From UBA7236 sp964638865 (lineage in GTDB: Bacteria; Bacteroidota; Bacteroidia; Chitinophagales; BACL12), in the NCBI GenBank assembly GCA_964638865.1, contig CAZXBG010000002.1, positions 1 through 64,000 of the forward strand: 64,000 nucleotides of DNA. Direction: 5' to 3'. Position numbers and translations under genes: made by a program. Shown in pieces: positions 45,405-53,851 of this stretch (the first letter of the stretch is position 1; each line of letters opens with the position of its first letter). Under the pieces are notes generated by a model. The model did no database searches and had not been told where the DNA came from. It saw only the letters and a program-made list of their open reading frames with translations.

Positions 45405-46394
45405 ATGAAAACGATCTTTACATTATTATTGATAGCAGCAGGAGTTTTCTGCTATTCACAACCAACGATTTCTTCCTCCGTTGCCGGTGGAATCGGTGAT
45501 GAATTTTCTTACACAAATGTTAACACATCTGATTTTGATCCGGGGCCTACGGGTGAAAATGTTACCTGGGATTTTACCGGTATTTCAACTACAGGCACAG
45601 TAGTGAGTTACACATTAGTGGACCCTTCTGTAACAGGCCAGGCCGCTGAATTTCCCGGAGCTAATGTAGCTAGTGATGATGGCACAGGGGCGTTCGGGTT
45701 TTTTAAGATAACACCTTCAGAGTACACTTTGTATGGTGTTTATACTCCTTCAACCACTATCAGTTATAGTGACCCCGAAGAATATTGGGTTTTTCCTATG
45801 ACTTATGGAACCAGTAACTCAGACAATTTGCATGCTGAATTTTTTTCAGGGTCTGATTTTATTCGCGATGGGTCTAATGAATTTTTAGCGGATGGGTACG
45901 GAACTCTTATTTTGCCATCTGGCACCTTTACAAATGTATTAAGAGTTAAAATAGAGGAAGATTACACTGATGAAGTAGTAGGTTTGCCTTATACATACGA
46001 ATATAATTTTGACCTTTATTATTGGTTTAAAGAAGGTATAATAGGGCCCGTATTTCAATATTTCGATTTAGAATATGATATTGCAGGTATACCAACCGCT
46101 ACAGAATCGTACGGAATAAACAGCAACCTGGAAATTACATCAATTGAAAATTCAATTGGCGAAGATAATTTAGATATTTACCCTAATCCGGCAACGGATT
46201 TTATTAATATAGATTCCCCGGAATCAAACCTCAATAATGCCAGCATCTTTGATATTGGAGGTAAACTAATTGGCTATCAAAATTTATCAGGAACATCAGA
46301 TGCTCTTGATGTAAATGCACTTCCGGAAGGATTGTATGTTATCAGAATACTGACATCAAACGGCATATTTTCTAAAACAGTTACCATTCAATAA
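45405..46394 (+). CDS. T9SS type A cargo protein of unknown function
   Basis: 329 aa with signal peptide (to 'GVFCYSQ'). Residues ~20-245 are a beta-rich domain with 'GENVTWDFTGISTTGTVVSYT', 'YWVFPMTYGTSNSDNLHAEF' and 'LPSGTFTNVLRVKIEEDYTD', a pattern found in many Bacteroidota proteins that I cannot assign to a function. The C-terminal ~80 residues ('LDIYPNPATDFINID ... SKTVTIQ') are a type A sorting domain. A terminator follows. Confidence 0.8.
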   Translation: MKTIFTLLLIAAGVFCYSQPTISSSVAGGIGDEFSYTNVNTSDFDPGPTGENVTWDFTGISTTGTVVSYTLVDPSVTGQAAEFPGANVASDDGTGAFGFFKITPSEYTLYGVYTPSTTISYSDPEEYWVFPMTYGTSNSDNLHAEFFSGSDFIRDGSNEFLADGYGTLILPSGTFTNVLRVKIEEDYTDEVVGLPYTYEYNFDLYYWFKEGIIGPVFQYFDLEYDIAGIPTATESYGINSNLEITSIENSIGEDNLDIYPNPATDFINIDSPESNLNNASIFDIGGKLIGYQNLSGTSDALDVNALPEGLYVIRILTSNGIFSKTVTIQ

Positions 46395-46414
46395 TTACAA
46401 ATATATTGAGGATA

Positions 46415-46447
46415 TCCGCCCGGCCTTGTGTCTGGCGGGTTTTTTTT
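46415..46447 (+). terminator. Rho-independent terminator
   Basis: CCGCC (46416-46420) / GGCGG (46434-46438) with an inner loop, followed by T8. 21 bases after the upstream stop. Confidence 0.8.
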
Positions 46448-46520
46448 AGCCCTCCGGTAATACTTTCCGGTCTTTATTATCAAATCAGCGGCACTTTTTG
46501 GTCATCATCATTGAAATTGA

Positions 46521-46532
46521 TGATTATAATCA
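46521..46532. promoter_or_regulatory. Perfect 12 bp palindrome upstream of the 116-aa gene
   Basis: tgattataatca is self-complementary and overlaps another dyad, tcatca-ttgaaat-tgatga, just before it. It lies about 130 bases before the ATG at 46664. It could be an operator for the neighbouring CRP/FNR-type regulator, but this is a guess; it does not match the FNR consensus. Confidence 0.25.
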
Positions 46533-46663
46533 CCAATTGGATTATGGTATTTTTTCAATTTTGTATTCGATAGATATTGTAAGTCTAGGGATTTCCCCAT
46601 AACTGAAAATAACAGTTCACACATGAGTAGCTTTACAAATGAAAGTAGGTCAATAAAATAAAA

Positions 46664-47014
46664 ATGGAGATTCAAGGTAATAAATTAGTGGGAGAATTGC
46701 AGCAGGAATTTAACGGATATTTTCCCTTTTTGAAGATAGAATTTTATCGACAACGAAAAGTTGATGAAAAAAATAATATTGAAAAATTAAACGCGTCACA
46801 AAAATTGCAACTTGTTAACGTCTCCTCCGATAAGTTTGTGGTCAATATTGATAAAAATGACCGAATTACCTCCCTTAAGGATCAATTTAATAAATTCGGT
46901 ATCGGCGTTTTGATTTTCAGAAAAGCAGGCAGAGTTTGGGTGGAAACTACCTTTACTGAAGATTGGACCCTCGACAGGCAAAATTCAGAAGGTGAATTAT
47001 TCAGTAGAAAATAA
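46664..47014 (+). CDS. Conserved-looking hypothetical protein next to a CRP-type regulator
   Basis: 116 aa, no signal peptide or membrane segment. Sequence 'MEIQGNKLVGELQQEFNGYFPFLKIEFYRQR' then 'FKFGIGVLIFRKAGRVWVETTFTEDWTL'-like ending suggests a small alpha/beta protein. I do not recognise the family. It is convergent with the response regulator-CRP gene (10 bp between stops). Membership of the same regulatory circuit is possible but not shown. Confidence 0.6.
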   Translation: MEIQGNKLVGELQQEFNGYFPFLKIEFYRQRKVDEKNNIEKLNASQKLQLVNVSSDKFVVNIDKNDRITSLKDQFNKFGIGVLIFRKAGRVWVETTFTEDWTLDRQNSEGELFSRK

Positions 47015-47024
47015 ACTCCTGTTT

Positions 47025-48092
47025 TTAAAAGGGCAGGTTCCTTAATTTTTTTTCGTCGAGTATATAAATTTTACCTTCCTTTATTTCAATTAATTTTTCA
47101 TCTTTAAAATCGCTTAAGGTTCTTATCAGCGATTCTTTTGCCGTGCCAACAACCCGTGCAAGATTTTCTCTTGAAATTTCTACTTTAGAATTATTGGGGT
47201 CAGATTTTTTAAAGATATTGTACACTTCCATCAAACTGGCTGCTACTCTTTTTCTCAGTGAGTTGTATGCTAAGGCTATCAGCTTTTCCTCTTTTTCCGA
47301 AATATCCTTGGTGAGCAATTTAATGAATTGTTGAGCCACTATCATGTCGCGGTTGATGAGAGCTGTGAAATCTTCCGCAGGAATTAGCATTAGTTCAGAG
47401 TCCTCTATAAATTCAGCGTTTTCTGCATAGGGTTTATTTTCTAAGATAGCGGTATAACCAATGAAATCTCCATTCGTAAAAATTGCATTGATCAATTCTT
47501 TACCATCTTCATTTATTAAAAAGGTTTTTACTTTACCTTTTATTACATAATAAATATTATGTGGTCTGTTGTTTTCTGAATATAGAAATTGCTTCTTTTT
47601 GTATTCTCGTATTTCACGTAGGTCAGATGTTAATTCCAGTCCAGCCGTTTCATTTGCTAAATTGATAAACTCATTTACACCTTGGAGGTCATTTGTAAAT
47701 GCAGAGCGAAGCAAATCATGTTTTTTAAATCGCACTTCTATCGCCTTTAATAATTCAATATCATCGAAGGGTTTAGTTACGTAATCATCCGCACCCATTT
47801 CCATACCCTTTCTGAAGTCGGATTTTTCAGTTTTTGCTGTGAGAAAAATAAAGGGAATATTTTTAGTTTCGTCGTTCTGTCCCAATAAATGTATTACTCC
47901 ATAACCATCGAGTACGGGCATCATAATATCACAAATTATAAGATCTGGTTTTTCCGCAAGCGCAATATCAACTCCTATTTTGCCATTTTCTGCAGAAAAA
48001 ACTTTATAATTTGCGAGTTCCAGAATCTCTGCCGTGTTTTCCCGCAGTTCAGTATTATCTTCAATTAAGAGTATCTTCTTTTTCATTTTCAA
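47025..48092 (-). CDS. Response regulator fused to CRP/FNR-type DNA-binding protein
   Basis: 355 aa. Residues ~5-125 are a receiver domain with acidic pocket Glu11-Asp12, phosphoacceptor Asp55 in 'LIICDIMMPV' and the conserved Lys in 'DDYVTKPFDD'. Residues ~145-265 form a cyclic-nucleotide-binding-like beta roll ('YSENNRPHNIYYVIKGKVKTFLI', 'FTNGDFIGYTAIL'), and ~275-350 a winged helix ('SRENLARVVGTAKESLIRTLSDFKDEKLIEI'). No Cys cluster for an FNR iron-sulfur site is seen. It follows the histidine kinase gene by 9 bp, so the pair form a two-component system where phosphorylation replaces the usual ligand of a CRP protein. Confidence 0.9.
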   Translation of the reverse strand: MKMKKKILLIEDNTELRENTAEILELANYKVFSAENGKIGVDIALAEKPDLIICDIMMPVLDGYGVIHLLGQNDETKNIPFIFLTAKTEKSDFRKGMEMGADDYVTKPFDDIELLKAIEVRFKKHDLLRSAFTNDLQGVNEFINLANETAGLELTSDLREIREYKKKQFLYSENNRPHNIYYVIKGKVKTFLINEDGKELINAIFTNGDFIGYTAILENKPYAENAEFIEDSELMLIPAEDFTALINRDMIVAQQFIKLLTKDISEKEEKLIALAYNSLRKRVAASLMEVYNIFKKSDPNNSKVEISRENLARVVGTAKESLIRTLSDFKDEKLIEIKEGKIYILDEKKLRNLPF

Positions 48093-48101
48093 ATTTATAA
48101 T

Positions 48102-49373
48102 TTATAAATTAATATTTGGTATTTGTATTGTAATGGTGGTTCCTTCATTCAATTTACTTACGATAGATATGTTTCCGTTCAACAATTCGAGGTATTTTGA
48201 AACAATGTGTAACCCTAAACCGGTTCCCTGGATGTTGGATGCATTTTTAGCTCTGAAAAAACGTTCAAATAAATGTTCTTGATCTTCTTCTGAAATACCA
48301 ATGCCTTTATCCTTTACCACAACTGATATTATTGAACCCTCTAATATGCATTCGACTTGAATTTCAGCATTTTCCGGAGAAAATTTAATTGCATTCGAGA
48401 TCAAATTCACGAGAATATTTTTGATCAAGTTCAGATCAGTTACGATAATACCTTCACCATTATGTGTGAATATAAGTTTTTGTCCGGGTTTGCAAATTTG
48501 TTGTATATCTTCAACCAATGTTTTTATCGCATGAATACAGTCCGGAACCTCTAAATTCTCGAACCTTGCTGTTACTAAACCGTCCTCCAGTTTTCCAAGG
48601 GAGAGAAAATCTTCCAATATGTTTTTCATGCTTCCAACTGCATCCTTGATGCGCAAAATATGCCTGTCGCGTTTTTCCTGCTCTTCGGTTTTAGTATATT
48701 TGTTGAGCAAGGAAGCAGACGATAAAATTGTACTAAGAGGAGTTCTGAATTCATGGGAGGCCATTGTTACAAACCGAGATTTCAGATCACTCAATTCTTT
48801 TTCCTTGTCAAACGCTTCACTCAATTCCTGCCTGGAATTTTCTAGTTCCTGCAAGGTTTCCCTCAACATTTTTGTTCTGTCTTCAATCCTATTTTCTAAT
48901 CCAATATTCAGGGACGTAATTTCAATTGTTTTTTTCTCCAGTTCACTTTTTTGTGAAAGCAATAGCTCCTCATTTGCCTTCCTAACTGAAATGTCTATTA
49001 TAAAAGCAATTGCAAACAACTCGTCTTGTATTTTATAATAACTCAAACTAATTTCAACGGGAAAGGTGGTACCATCCTTTTTTCTTCCATTAAGGTCCCT
49101 GTTAATACCCATTGCTCGATTATGTGGATTGGTATAAAAGGACTCGCGATGGTGTAGGTGCGAATGTTGATATTTTTCCGGAAGTAATATTTCAATCTTT
49201 TCACCTACTAATTCTTCCATTTGATATCCGAAAAAACTGCAGGCCATAAAGTTGGCGTTTATTATTTCACCCTTACCATTGGAAATAATAATTCCAATGG
49301 TTGCAAAGTGAAATAAAGATTCAAATTGTTGAAACGCATTTATGTTTGAATTTTTTTCGAAATTGGTATCCAT
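48102..49373 (-). CDS. PAS-domain histidine kinase, partner of the CRP-fused regulator
   Basis: 423 aa soluble kinase, no membrane segments. PAS domain at residues ~15-130 with 'EKYQHSHLHHRESF' and 'MGINRDLNGRKKDGTTFPVE'; against FixL, His72 and Arg92 fall where the heme-ligand His and the distal Arg lie, though many non-heme PAS domains also share this pattern. A coiled coil (~135-195) leads to the HisKA domain with His207 in 'ASHEFRTPL', then N box 'LVNLISNAIKFSPENA', G1 'DKGIGISEED' and G2 'GTGLGLHIVSK'. Cytoplasmic signal, perhaps oxygen, redox or NO. Co-transcribed with the regulator. Confidence 0.9.
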   Translation of the reverse strand: MDTNFEKNSNINAFQQFESLFHFATIGIIISNGKGEIINANFMACSFFGYQMEELVGEKIEILLPEKYQHSHLHHRESFYTNPHNRAMGINRDLNGRKKDGTTFPVEISLSYYKIQDELFAIAFIIDISVRKANEELLLSQKSELEKKTIEITSLNIGLENRIEDRTKMLRETLQELENSRQELSEAFDKEKELSDLKSRFVTMASHEFRTPLSTILSSASLLNKYTKTEEQEKRDRHILRIKDAVGSMKNILEDFLSLGKLEDGLVTARFENLEVPDCIHAIKTLVEDIQQICKPGQKLIFTHNGEGIIVTDLNLIKNILVNLISNAIKFSPENAEIQVECILEGSIISVVVKDKGIGISEEDQEHLFERFFRAKNASNIQGTGLGLHIVSKYLELLNGNISIVSKLNEGTTITIQIPNINL

Positions 49374-49474
49374 TTGTTGACTATAATTTTTTGTTTTAAG
49401 TGTTTAATAATTTAATATTTATCAACTCATGGTAAATTCTCAAATGGATAAGTGTTAATTGATCCAATAAGTAA

Positions 49475-50605
49475 TTATAAAGTACCTCTCAATTCCTGTT
49501 CTCGTTCTATTGCCTCAAATAACGCTTTGAAATTCCCCTTCCCAAAACTTTTTGCACCATGGCGCTCAATAATCTCATAAAATACAGTTGGCCTGTCTTC
49601 TACCGGTTTAGTAAATATTTGCAATAAATATCCTTCTTCATCTCGGTCGATTAAAATATTCAGCCGTTTCAGGTCTTCGAGATTTTCATCTATATGTCCA
49701 ACACGGTCCAATACATCTTCATAGTAAGCTCCCGGAACCTGTAAAAATTCTACACCTCGCTTTCTCAGTTCGGATACTGTTTCCAAAATATTATCAGATG
49801 CAACTGCTATATGCTGAACACCTGCTCCTTTATAAAATTCAAGGTATTCATCTATCTGACTTTTCTTTTTTCCTTCGGCAGGTTCGTTGATAGGAAATTT
49901 AACAAATCCATTTCCGTTGGAAACTACTTTACTCATCAATGCGGTATATTCTGTTGAAATATCTTTATCATCAAAAGTTATCAATAATTTGAAACCCATT
50001 ACATCTTCATAAAATTTCACCCATTCGTTCATGCGTCCTAACTCCACATTCCCAACACAGTGATCAATATATTTTAATCCAATCGGTTGAATATTGATAT
50101 TAGATTCTTTCGCTTCAAAGCCCGGCATAAATGCTCCTGTATAATTTTTTCTTTCCACAAATTTGTGAATTGTTTCACCATAAGTATGAATTGCAGAAAC
50201 CACCACTTCTCCAAATGCATCCTTCATCACGGTTGGTTGCATCGCAGATTTTGCCCCACGTTTCACAGTCTCTTCATAACTTTTTGTGGCATCATCCACC
50301 ATAAGTGCAAGCACTTTAACTCCATCTCCGTGTTTTTTTACATGCATGGATATTTCACTTTCCGGATCGAAAGAGGAGGTAAGCACGATTCGTATCTTAT
50401 CCTGCTGAAGAACATAACTCGCCTTGTCGCGAACCCCGGTTTCCAATCCGGCATATGCCACTAATTTATATCCCCACGCCGACTGATAATAATACGCAGA
50501 CTGCTTAGCATTTCCCACATAAAATTCAATATGGTCAGTTCCATTTAACGGAAGGAAGTCGATGGTTTCGGGGGAGGTGGTTGGTTGATAGTTTATTGTT
50601 TCCAT
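49475..50605 (-). CDS. hppD: 4-hydroxyphenylpyruvate dioxygenase
   Basis: 376 aa non-heme iron enzyme turning 4-hydroxyphenylpyruvate into homogentisate. Two VOC repeats: N-terminal 'DHIEFYVGNAKQSAYYYQSAWGYK' and catalytic C-terminal half with 'KYIDHCVGNVELG', 'GVQHIAVASDNI' and 'PTVFYEIIERHGAKSFGKGNFKALFEAIE', which hold the two His and one Glu iron ligands. It lies downstream of hmgA on the same strand, the two genes of one tyrosine-degradation operon now separated by a ~640 bp S23-type element. Coordinates start at 'METINYQPTT'. Confidence 0.96.
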   Translation of the reverse strand: METINYQPTTSPETIDFLPLNGTDHIEFYVGNAKQSAYYYQSAWGYKLVAYAGLETGVRDKASYVLQQDKIRIVLTSSFDPESEISMHVKKHGDGVKVLALMVDDATKSYEETVKRGAKSAMQPTVMKDAFGEVVVSAIHTYGETIHKFVERKNYTGAFMPGFEAKESNINIQPIGLKYIDHCVGNVELGRMNEWVKFYEDVMGFKLLITFDDKDISTEYTALMSKVVSNGNGFVKFPINEPAEGKKKSQIDEYLEFYKGAGVQHIAVASDNILETVSELRKRGVEFLQVPGAYYEDVLDRVGHIDENLEDLKRLNILIDRDEEGYLLQIFTKPVEDRPTVFYEIIERHGAKSFGKGNFKALFEAIEREQELRGTL

Positions 50606-50616
50606 AATAATTTATT

Positions 50617-51250
50617 GATGTACCAATGTACCAATGAATAAATGTACCAATGAACAGCCAAAACCTTCACAACCTTGGTTTGTTTGTTTTGCTGATCAAA
50701 GGGATTTGTTTGATGATTATTTAACGATTATTTTTTTGATGAAAATATTATTTTTCCTATTATTCTGTTTATAATTATTAATTTTTCTATTAAAAAATCG
50801 CAATCTGGATAATTTGGTGATTGTTTACATAAACTTAACCAATAAAAAGTTTCCTCTCCTTTCTTTGCTGCGATCTTCATTTTATGAATAAAATCAGCTT
50901 TGCTCTCTGCATTTTGTGCTTCATTTGCATTTGCTCCAATTGAAGTACCCGACCCAAAAAGTTGACGCGCTAAAATATATTTTGTTTGCGATTCTAACTT
51001 TTCAGTATATTCAATAATAAGCAAACTAAATTCAAAAGTCAGCTTTAAGATGATATTATCATCACTATAGTAATCATGCATCGTTTTTAAGGGTTTACGA
51101 TAAATAAAGAAATCTACTGTATAATATATCTAAGTTTTTTTATAAATAATTTTAAAATTTCAAATAATTTATTTCTTATTTCGTTTTTATTTCGCCAATA
51201 AATTAATTCGGCTGTTTATTGGTACATTGGTACATTTTTATATTGGTACA
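50617..51250. mobile_element. S23/IVS-type element inserted between hmgA and hppD
   Basis: The ends are inverted arrays of an 8-base unit. Left: tgtaccaa units in phase at 50619, 50627 and 50643 with one degenerate unit between. Right: ttggtaca units at 51219, 51227 and 51243 with one degenerate. Just inside, 50641-50659 (aatgtaccaatgaacagcc) and 51210-51228 are complementary at 18 of 19 bases. The enclosed DNA holds one gene, of the four-helix-bundle S23 family. The element abuts the hmgA stop and ends 11 bases before the hppD ATG. The layout recalls the intervening sequences of bacterial 23S rRNA. Confidence 0.6.
50728..51081 (-). CDS. Four helix bundle protein (S23 family)
   Basis: 117 aa, fully helical in appearance. 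'LTFEFSLLIIEYTEKLESQTKYILARQLFGSGTSIGANANEAQNAES' is the hallmark of the S23/four-helix-bundle family (TIGR02436 type), whose members were first found encoded inside intervening sequences of 23S rRNA and are also scattered through Bacteroidota genomes. 'DFIHKMKIAAKKGEETFYWLSLC' continues the third helix. A role in binding structured RNA or in element mobility has been suggested but not settled. It shares the strand of hmgA and hppD and sits between inverted octamer arrays. Confidence 0.9.
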   Translation of the reverse strand: MHDYYSDDNIILKLTFEFSLLIIEYTEKLESQTKYILARQLFGSGTSIGANANEAQNAESKADFIHKMKIAAKKGEETFYWLSLCKQSPNYPDCDFLIEKLIIINRIIGKIIFSSKK

Positions 51251-52408
51251 TTAACTTAGCCACGACAAATAATAATCCTTATCCTCTATCCCCAGCGCTT
51301 CCTCTGTCAATTGAAGTGGACGAAACGGATCTACCATCAATGCAAGCTCGTGGGTTTCTTTTTTGCCAATACTGCCTTCGTAAGTTCCGGGGTGCGGGCC
51401 ATGTGGGATTCCACCGGGATGAAGAGTTATCATCCCTCGTTCTACATGTTTTCTACTCATAAATTCGCCGTCGACATAATAAAGAATTTCATCACTATCG
51501 ATATTGCTGTGATTATATGGAGCAGGAATTGCGAGCGGATGATAATCAAACATGCGTGGAACAAAACTGCAAACAACAAAATTGCGTGCCTCAAAGGTTT
51601 GATGAACCGGAGGCGGTTGATGAACACGTCCTGTTATCGGTTCGAAATTGTGAATAGAAAATATCCAGGGATAAACATAACCATCCCAACCAATCAGGTC
51701 AAAGGGATGGTTTGCATATTGATAGGGATAAATAATTCCCTGTTTTTTTATTTTGAAAAAGAAATCACCTTGTATATCATTGGTTACTAAATTAGTGGGC
51801 GTTTTAATATCACGTTCACAAAATGGAGAATGTTCCATCAATTGTCCTACCTTATTTAAATATCGTTTTGGAAATTCTATTGGTGAAAAAGATTCCAGTA
51901 TAAATAATCTATTCTCCTCTGTATTAAAATGAATCTGATATAATGTTCCTCTTGGTATAATAATATAATCACCATATACAAATTTTAATTCCCCATACAT
52001 TGTATATAACGTTCCGCTTCCTTCATGGCAAAATATCATTTCATCAGCATCCACATTTTTATAAAAATAATCTGTCATGCTTTTTCTCGGAGCAGCAAGT
52101 GAAATGTGAAGGTCACTATTTACCAGCACGGCTTTTCTGCTTTCCAAATAATCATCTGCAGGTTTTATTTTAAATCCGTGCAGCGACCTGTGTTTTAATT
52201 GTTTGGATAAAACCACTTTTGGTTCAACTGAATAAGCTTCCCCAACCTGTTTTATTTTTGTTGGAGGATATAAGTGATACAACAATGAATAGGTATTACT
52301 GAAACCTTCTGTTGAAAACAATTCCTCATGATATAAGGTGCCATCAGGCTTCCTGAATTGTGTATGGCGCTTTTCCGGTATTTCCCCCAATTTGTTGTAA
52401 AATGGCAT
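51251..52408 (-). CDS. hmgA: Homogentisate 1,2-dioxygenase
   Basis: 385 aa iron enzyme that opens the homogentisate ring to maleylacetoacetate. 'GEIPEKRHTQFRKPDG' at the N-terminus, the cupin core 'ADEMIFCHEGSGTLYTMYGELKFVYGDYIIIPRGTLYQI', and 'PHGPHPGTYEGSIG' near the C-terminus, with His and Glu ligands around 'HPGGIPHGPHP', identify the family. First gene of the tyrosine degradation operon; hppD follows after the S23 element. No fumarylacetoacetase or maleylacetoacetate isomerase gene is in the window. A perfect 29 bp palindrome sits at its promoter. Confidence 0.95.
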   Translation of the reverse strand: MPFYNKLGEIPEKRHTQFRKPDGTLYHEELFSTEGFSNTYSLLYHLYPPTKIKQVGEAYSVEPKVVLSKQLKHRSLHGFKIKPADDYLESRKAVLVNSDLHISLAAPRKSMTDYFYKNVDADEMIFCHEGSGTLYTMYGELKFVYGDYIIIPRGTLYQIHFNTEENRLFILESFSPIEFPKRYLNKVGQLMEHSPFCERDIKTPTNLVTNDIQGDFFFKIKKQGIIYPYQYANHPFDLIGWDGYVYPWIFSIHNFEPITGRVHQPPPVHQTFEARNFVVCSFVPRMFDYHPLAIPAPYNHSNIDSDEILYYVDGEFMSRKHVERGMITLHPGGIPHGPHPGTYEGSIGKKETHELALMVDPFRPLQLTEEALGIEDKDYYLSWLS

Positions 52409-52432
52409 ATCTTTTATTTAAAATGACTTACA

Positions 52433-52440
52433 CAAAGGTA
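52433..52440 (-). promoter_or_regulatory. Candidate -7 box of hmgA
   Basis: TACCTTTG on the minus strand, 24 bases upstream of the ATG at 52408. Confidence 0.45.
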
Positions 52441-52452
52441 CGGGAGAAATTT

Positions 52453-52481
52453 ACAAATGACAATTGATAATTGTCATTTGT
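52453..52481. promoter_or_regulatory. Perfect 29 bp palindrome at the hmgA promoter
   Basis: acaaatgacaatt (52453-52465) and aattgtcatttgt (52469-52481) are exact reverse complements around gat. Its centre is about 41 bases upstream of the start predicted from the -7 box, the usual place of an activator site. It shares the word caattgtca with the repeats in front of pruA, so a dispersed repeat is the main alternative. Confidence 0.5.
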
Positions 52482-52583
52482 TTAATCCAAATTGTCTTAA
52501 TCATCACTTAATTTACATCGTAAATTGCCAAGTTTACCTTCTTCAGGCATTCCTTCTACTTCGAATATTGCTCTTCGAATCGT

Positions 52584-53759
52584 TTATATGCCTCTTCTTT
52601 TAATTTCTTTGTGTATCAAACCCAGCTCCCTGCTCATTTGCCCGCTTACGCTTTTATTTTCCTGCGCTCTTCTGATGAGGTATGGAATTACATCAGTAAC
52701 AGGTCCGTATGGTAAATATTTTGTCGCATTATAACCTGCTTTTGCAAGATTATAAGTGATCTGATCGCTCATACCGTATAATTGTGAAAAGGAGATATGC
52801 GGGTGATTGTGTGGAATATTTCTTTTATGTAATTCTTCCGCAAGGTATAAACTGCTTTTTTCGTTGTGTGTTGCAGCGCAAAGTGCAATTTTTTCAATAT
52901 TGTTAAGGGAGAATTCCAAAACTGCATCATAATCTCTGTCGGTAGACTCCTTATCGGGTTGTATTGGTGATGGATAATTCATTTCTGCCGCGCGTTTTCT
53001 TTCCTTTTCCATATAGGCTCCGCGCACAGGTTTTAAACCCAAAATATAATTGTGATCTATAGCATCCTGCAAAGATTTTTTACAAAATTCCAGGCGATCG
53101 TGACGATACATTTGCGGCGTACTGTAAACAACAGCATTTGTTTTATTGTATTTGCGCATCAATTCAAAGGTGAGTGTATCTACTGCATCCTGTATCCAAC
53201 TTTCTTCTGCATCAACAAATAAACCTATATTAGCTTCGGCTGCAGAGTTAGCAATAGCATACATTCTGGAGTAAAGCGCTGTTTTTTCCTTTTGTTCCGA
53301 TTCTGTTAATTCAGATCCATCGTTTATTTTTTCTAAAAGACTGAAGGGTGTTAATCCGGTAACTTTACAACTCAAAAAAGGAACATTTATTTTTCCACCG
53401 GTATTTCTACTTTTAGCAAATTGAATTATTTTAATTAATTCATTTTTTGTTTTTTCAAATTCCTCTTCAGTTTCTTTTCCTTCTACTCCATAGTCAATAA
53501 TTGCACCTATATTGAATAATTCTAAATTTTGAATCACTGGAATTGTTTTTTCCAGTGTTTCCCCTCCGCAAAACTGATCATACACAGTTCTTTTAATTGC
53601 CCATTTAAAGGGTAGGTGCAATTTTATGGTAAGTTGAGCAAGCGAAGTTAATACAGCAGTGAGGCTAGTGTTATTCATCACTTTAAACAACCAATATTCC
53701 CATTTTAATGATGCATTGCTTTTTCCTGAAAACGCAGTTTCAGTATTATTGAAGTCCAA
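52584..53759 (-). CDS. Proline dehydrogenase
   Basis: 391 aa from the TTG at 53759. FAD enzyme oxidising proline to pyrroline-5-carboxylate. The alpha/beta barrel shows 'LFNIGAIIDYGVEGKE', 'GKINVPFLSCKVTGL', 'GLFVDAEESWIQDAV', 'YSTPQMYRHDRLEF', 'GLKPVRGAYMEKERKRA', 'CAATHNEKSSLYLAE' and 'LPYGPVTDVIPYLIRRAQENKS', all proline-dehydrogenase signatures. The open frame continues to 53807, but TAnnTTTG boxes at 53775-53782 and 53794-53801 lie inside that extension and homologues begin near 'FNNTETAF', so I chose the internal TTG with limited confidence. Partner of pruA at 11341. Confidence 0.88.
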   Translation of the reverse strand: MDFNNTETAFSGKSNASLKWEYWLFKVMNNTSLTAVLTSLAQLTIKLHLPFKWAIKRTVYDQFCGGETLEKTIPVIQNLELFNIGAIIDYGVEGKETEEEFEKTKNELIKIIQFAKSRNTGGKINVPFLSCKVTGLTPFSLLEKINDGSELTESEQKEKTALYSRMYAIANSAAEANIGLFVDAEESWIQDAVDTLTFELMRKYNKTNAVVYSTPQMYRHDRLEFCKKSLQDAIDHNYILGLKPVRGAYMEKERKRAAEMNYPSPIQPDKESTDRDYDAVLEFSLNNIEKIALCAATHNEKSSLYLAEELHKRNIPHNHPHISFSQLYGMSDQITYNLAKAGYNATKYLPYGPVTDVIPYLIRRAQENKSVSGQMSRELGLIHKEIKRRGI

Positions 53760-53793
53760 TTTCGGAGAAGGTTCCAAATGTAGAAAATTTGTG

Positions 53794-53801
53794 CAAATAT
53801 A
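53794..53801 (-). promoter_or_regulatory. Candidate -7 box of proline dehydrogenase
   Basis: TATATTTG on the minus strand; a second match, TACATTTG, is at 53775-53782. Either would place transcription downstream of the ATG at 53807. Confidence 0.35.
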
Positions 53802-53826
53802 ATTCAATTGCTATTGTGCTTACACC

Positions 53827-53834
53827 TATCTTTG
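53827..53834 (+). promoter_or_regulatory. Candidate -7 box of the S51-like peptidase gene
   Basis: TATCTTTG, 17 bases upstream of the ATG at 53852. It lies inside the longer open frame that begins at 53789, which supports the downstream start. Confidence 0.45.
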
Positions 53835-53851
53835 ACCTTAAAGAAAATTAT

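Noticed and set aside
46521..46532. FNR-type operator for the CRP-fused regulator
   Set aside because: The palindrome does not match TTGATnnnnATCAA and no second copy was found near related genes; kept only as a low-confidence site.
53760..53851. Overlapping divergent starts of the proline dehydrogenase and S51-like genes
   Set aside because: Promoter boxes at 53794-53801 and 53827-53834 fall inside both extensions, so the overlap is probably not real.
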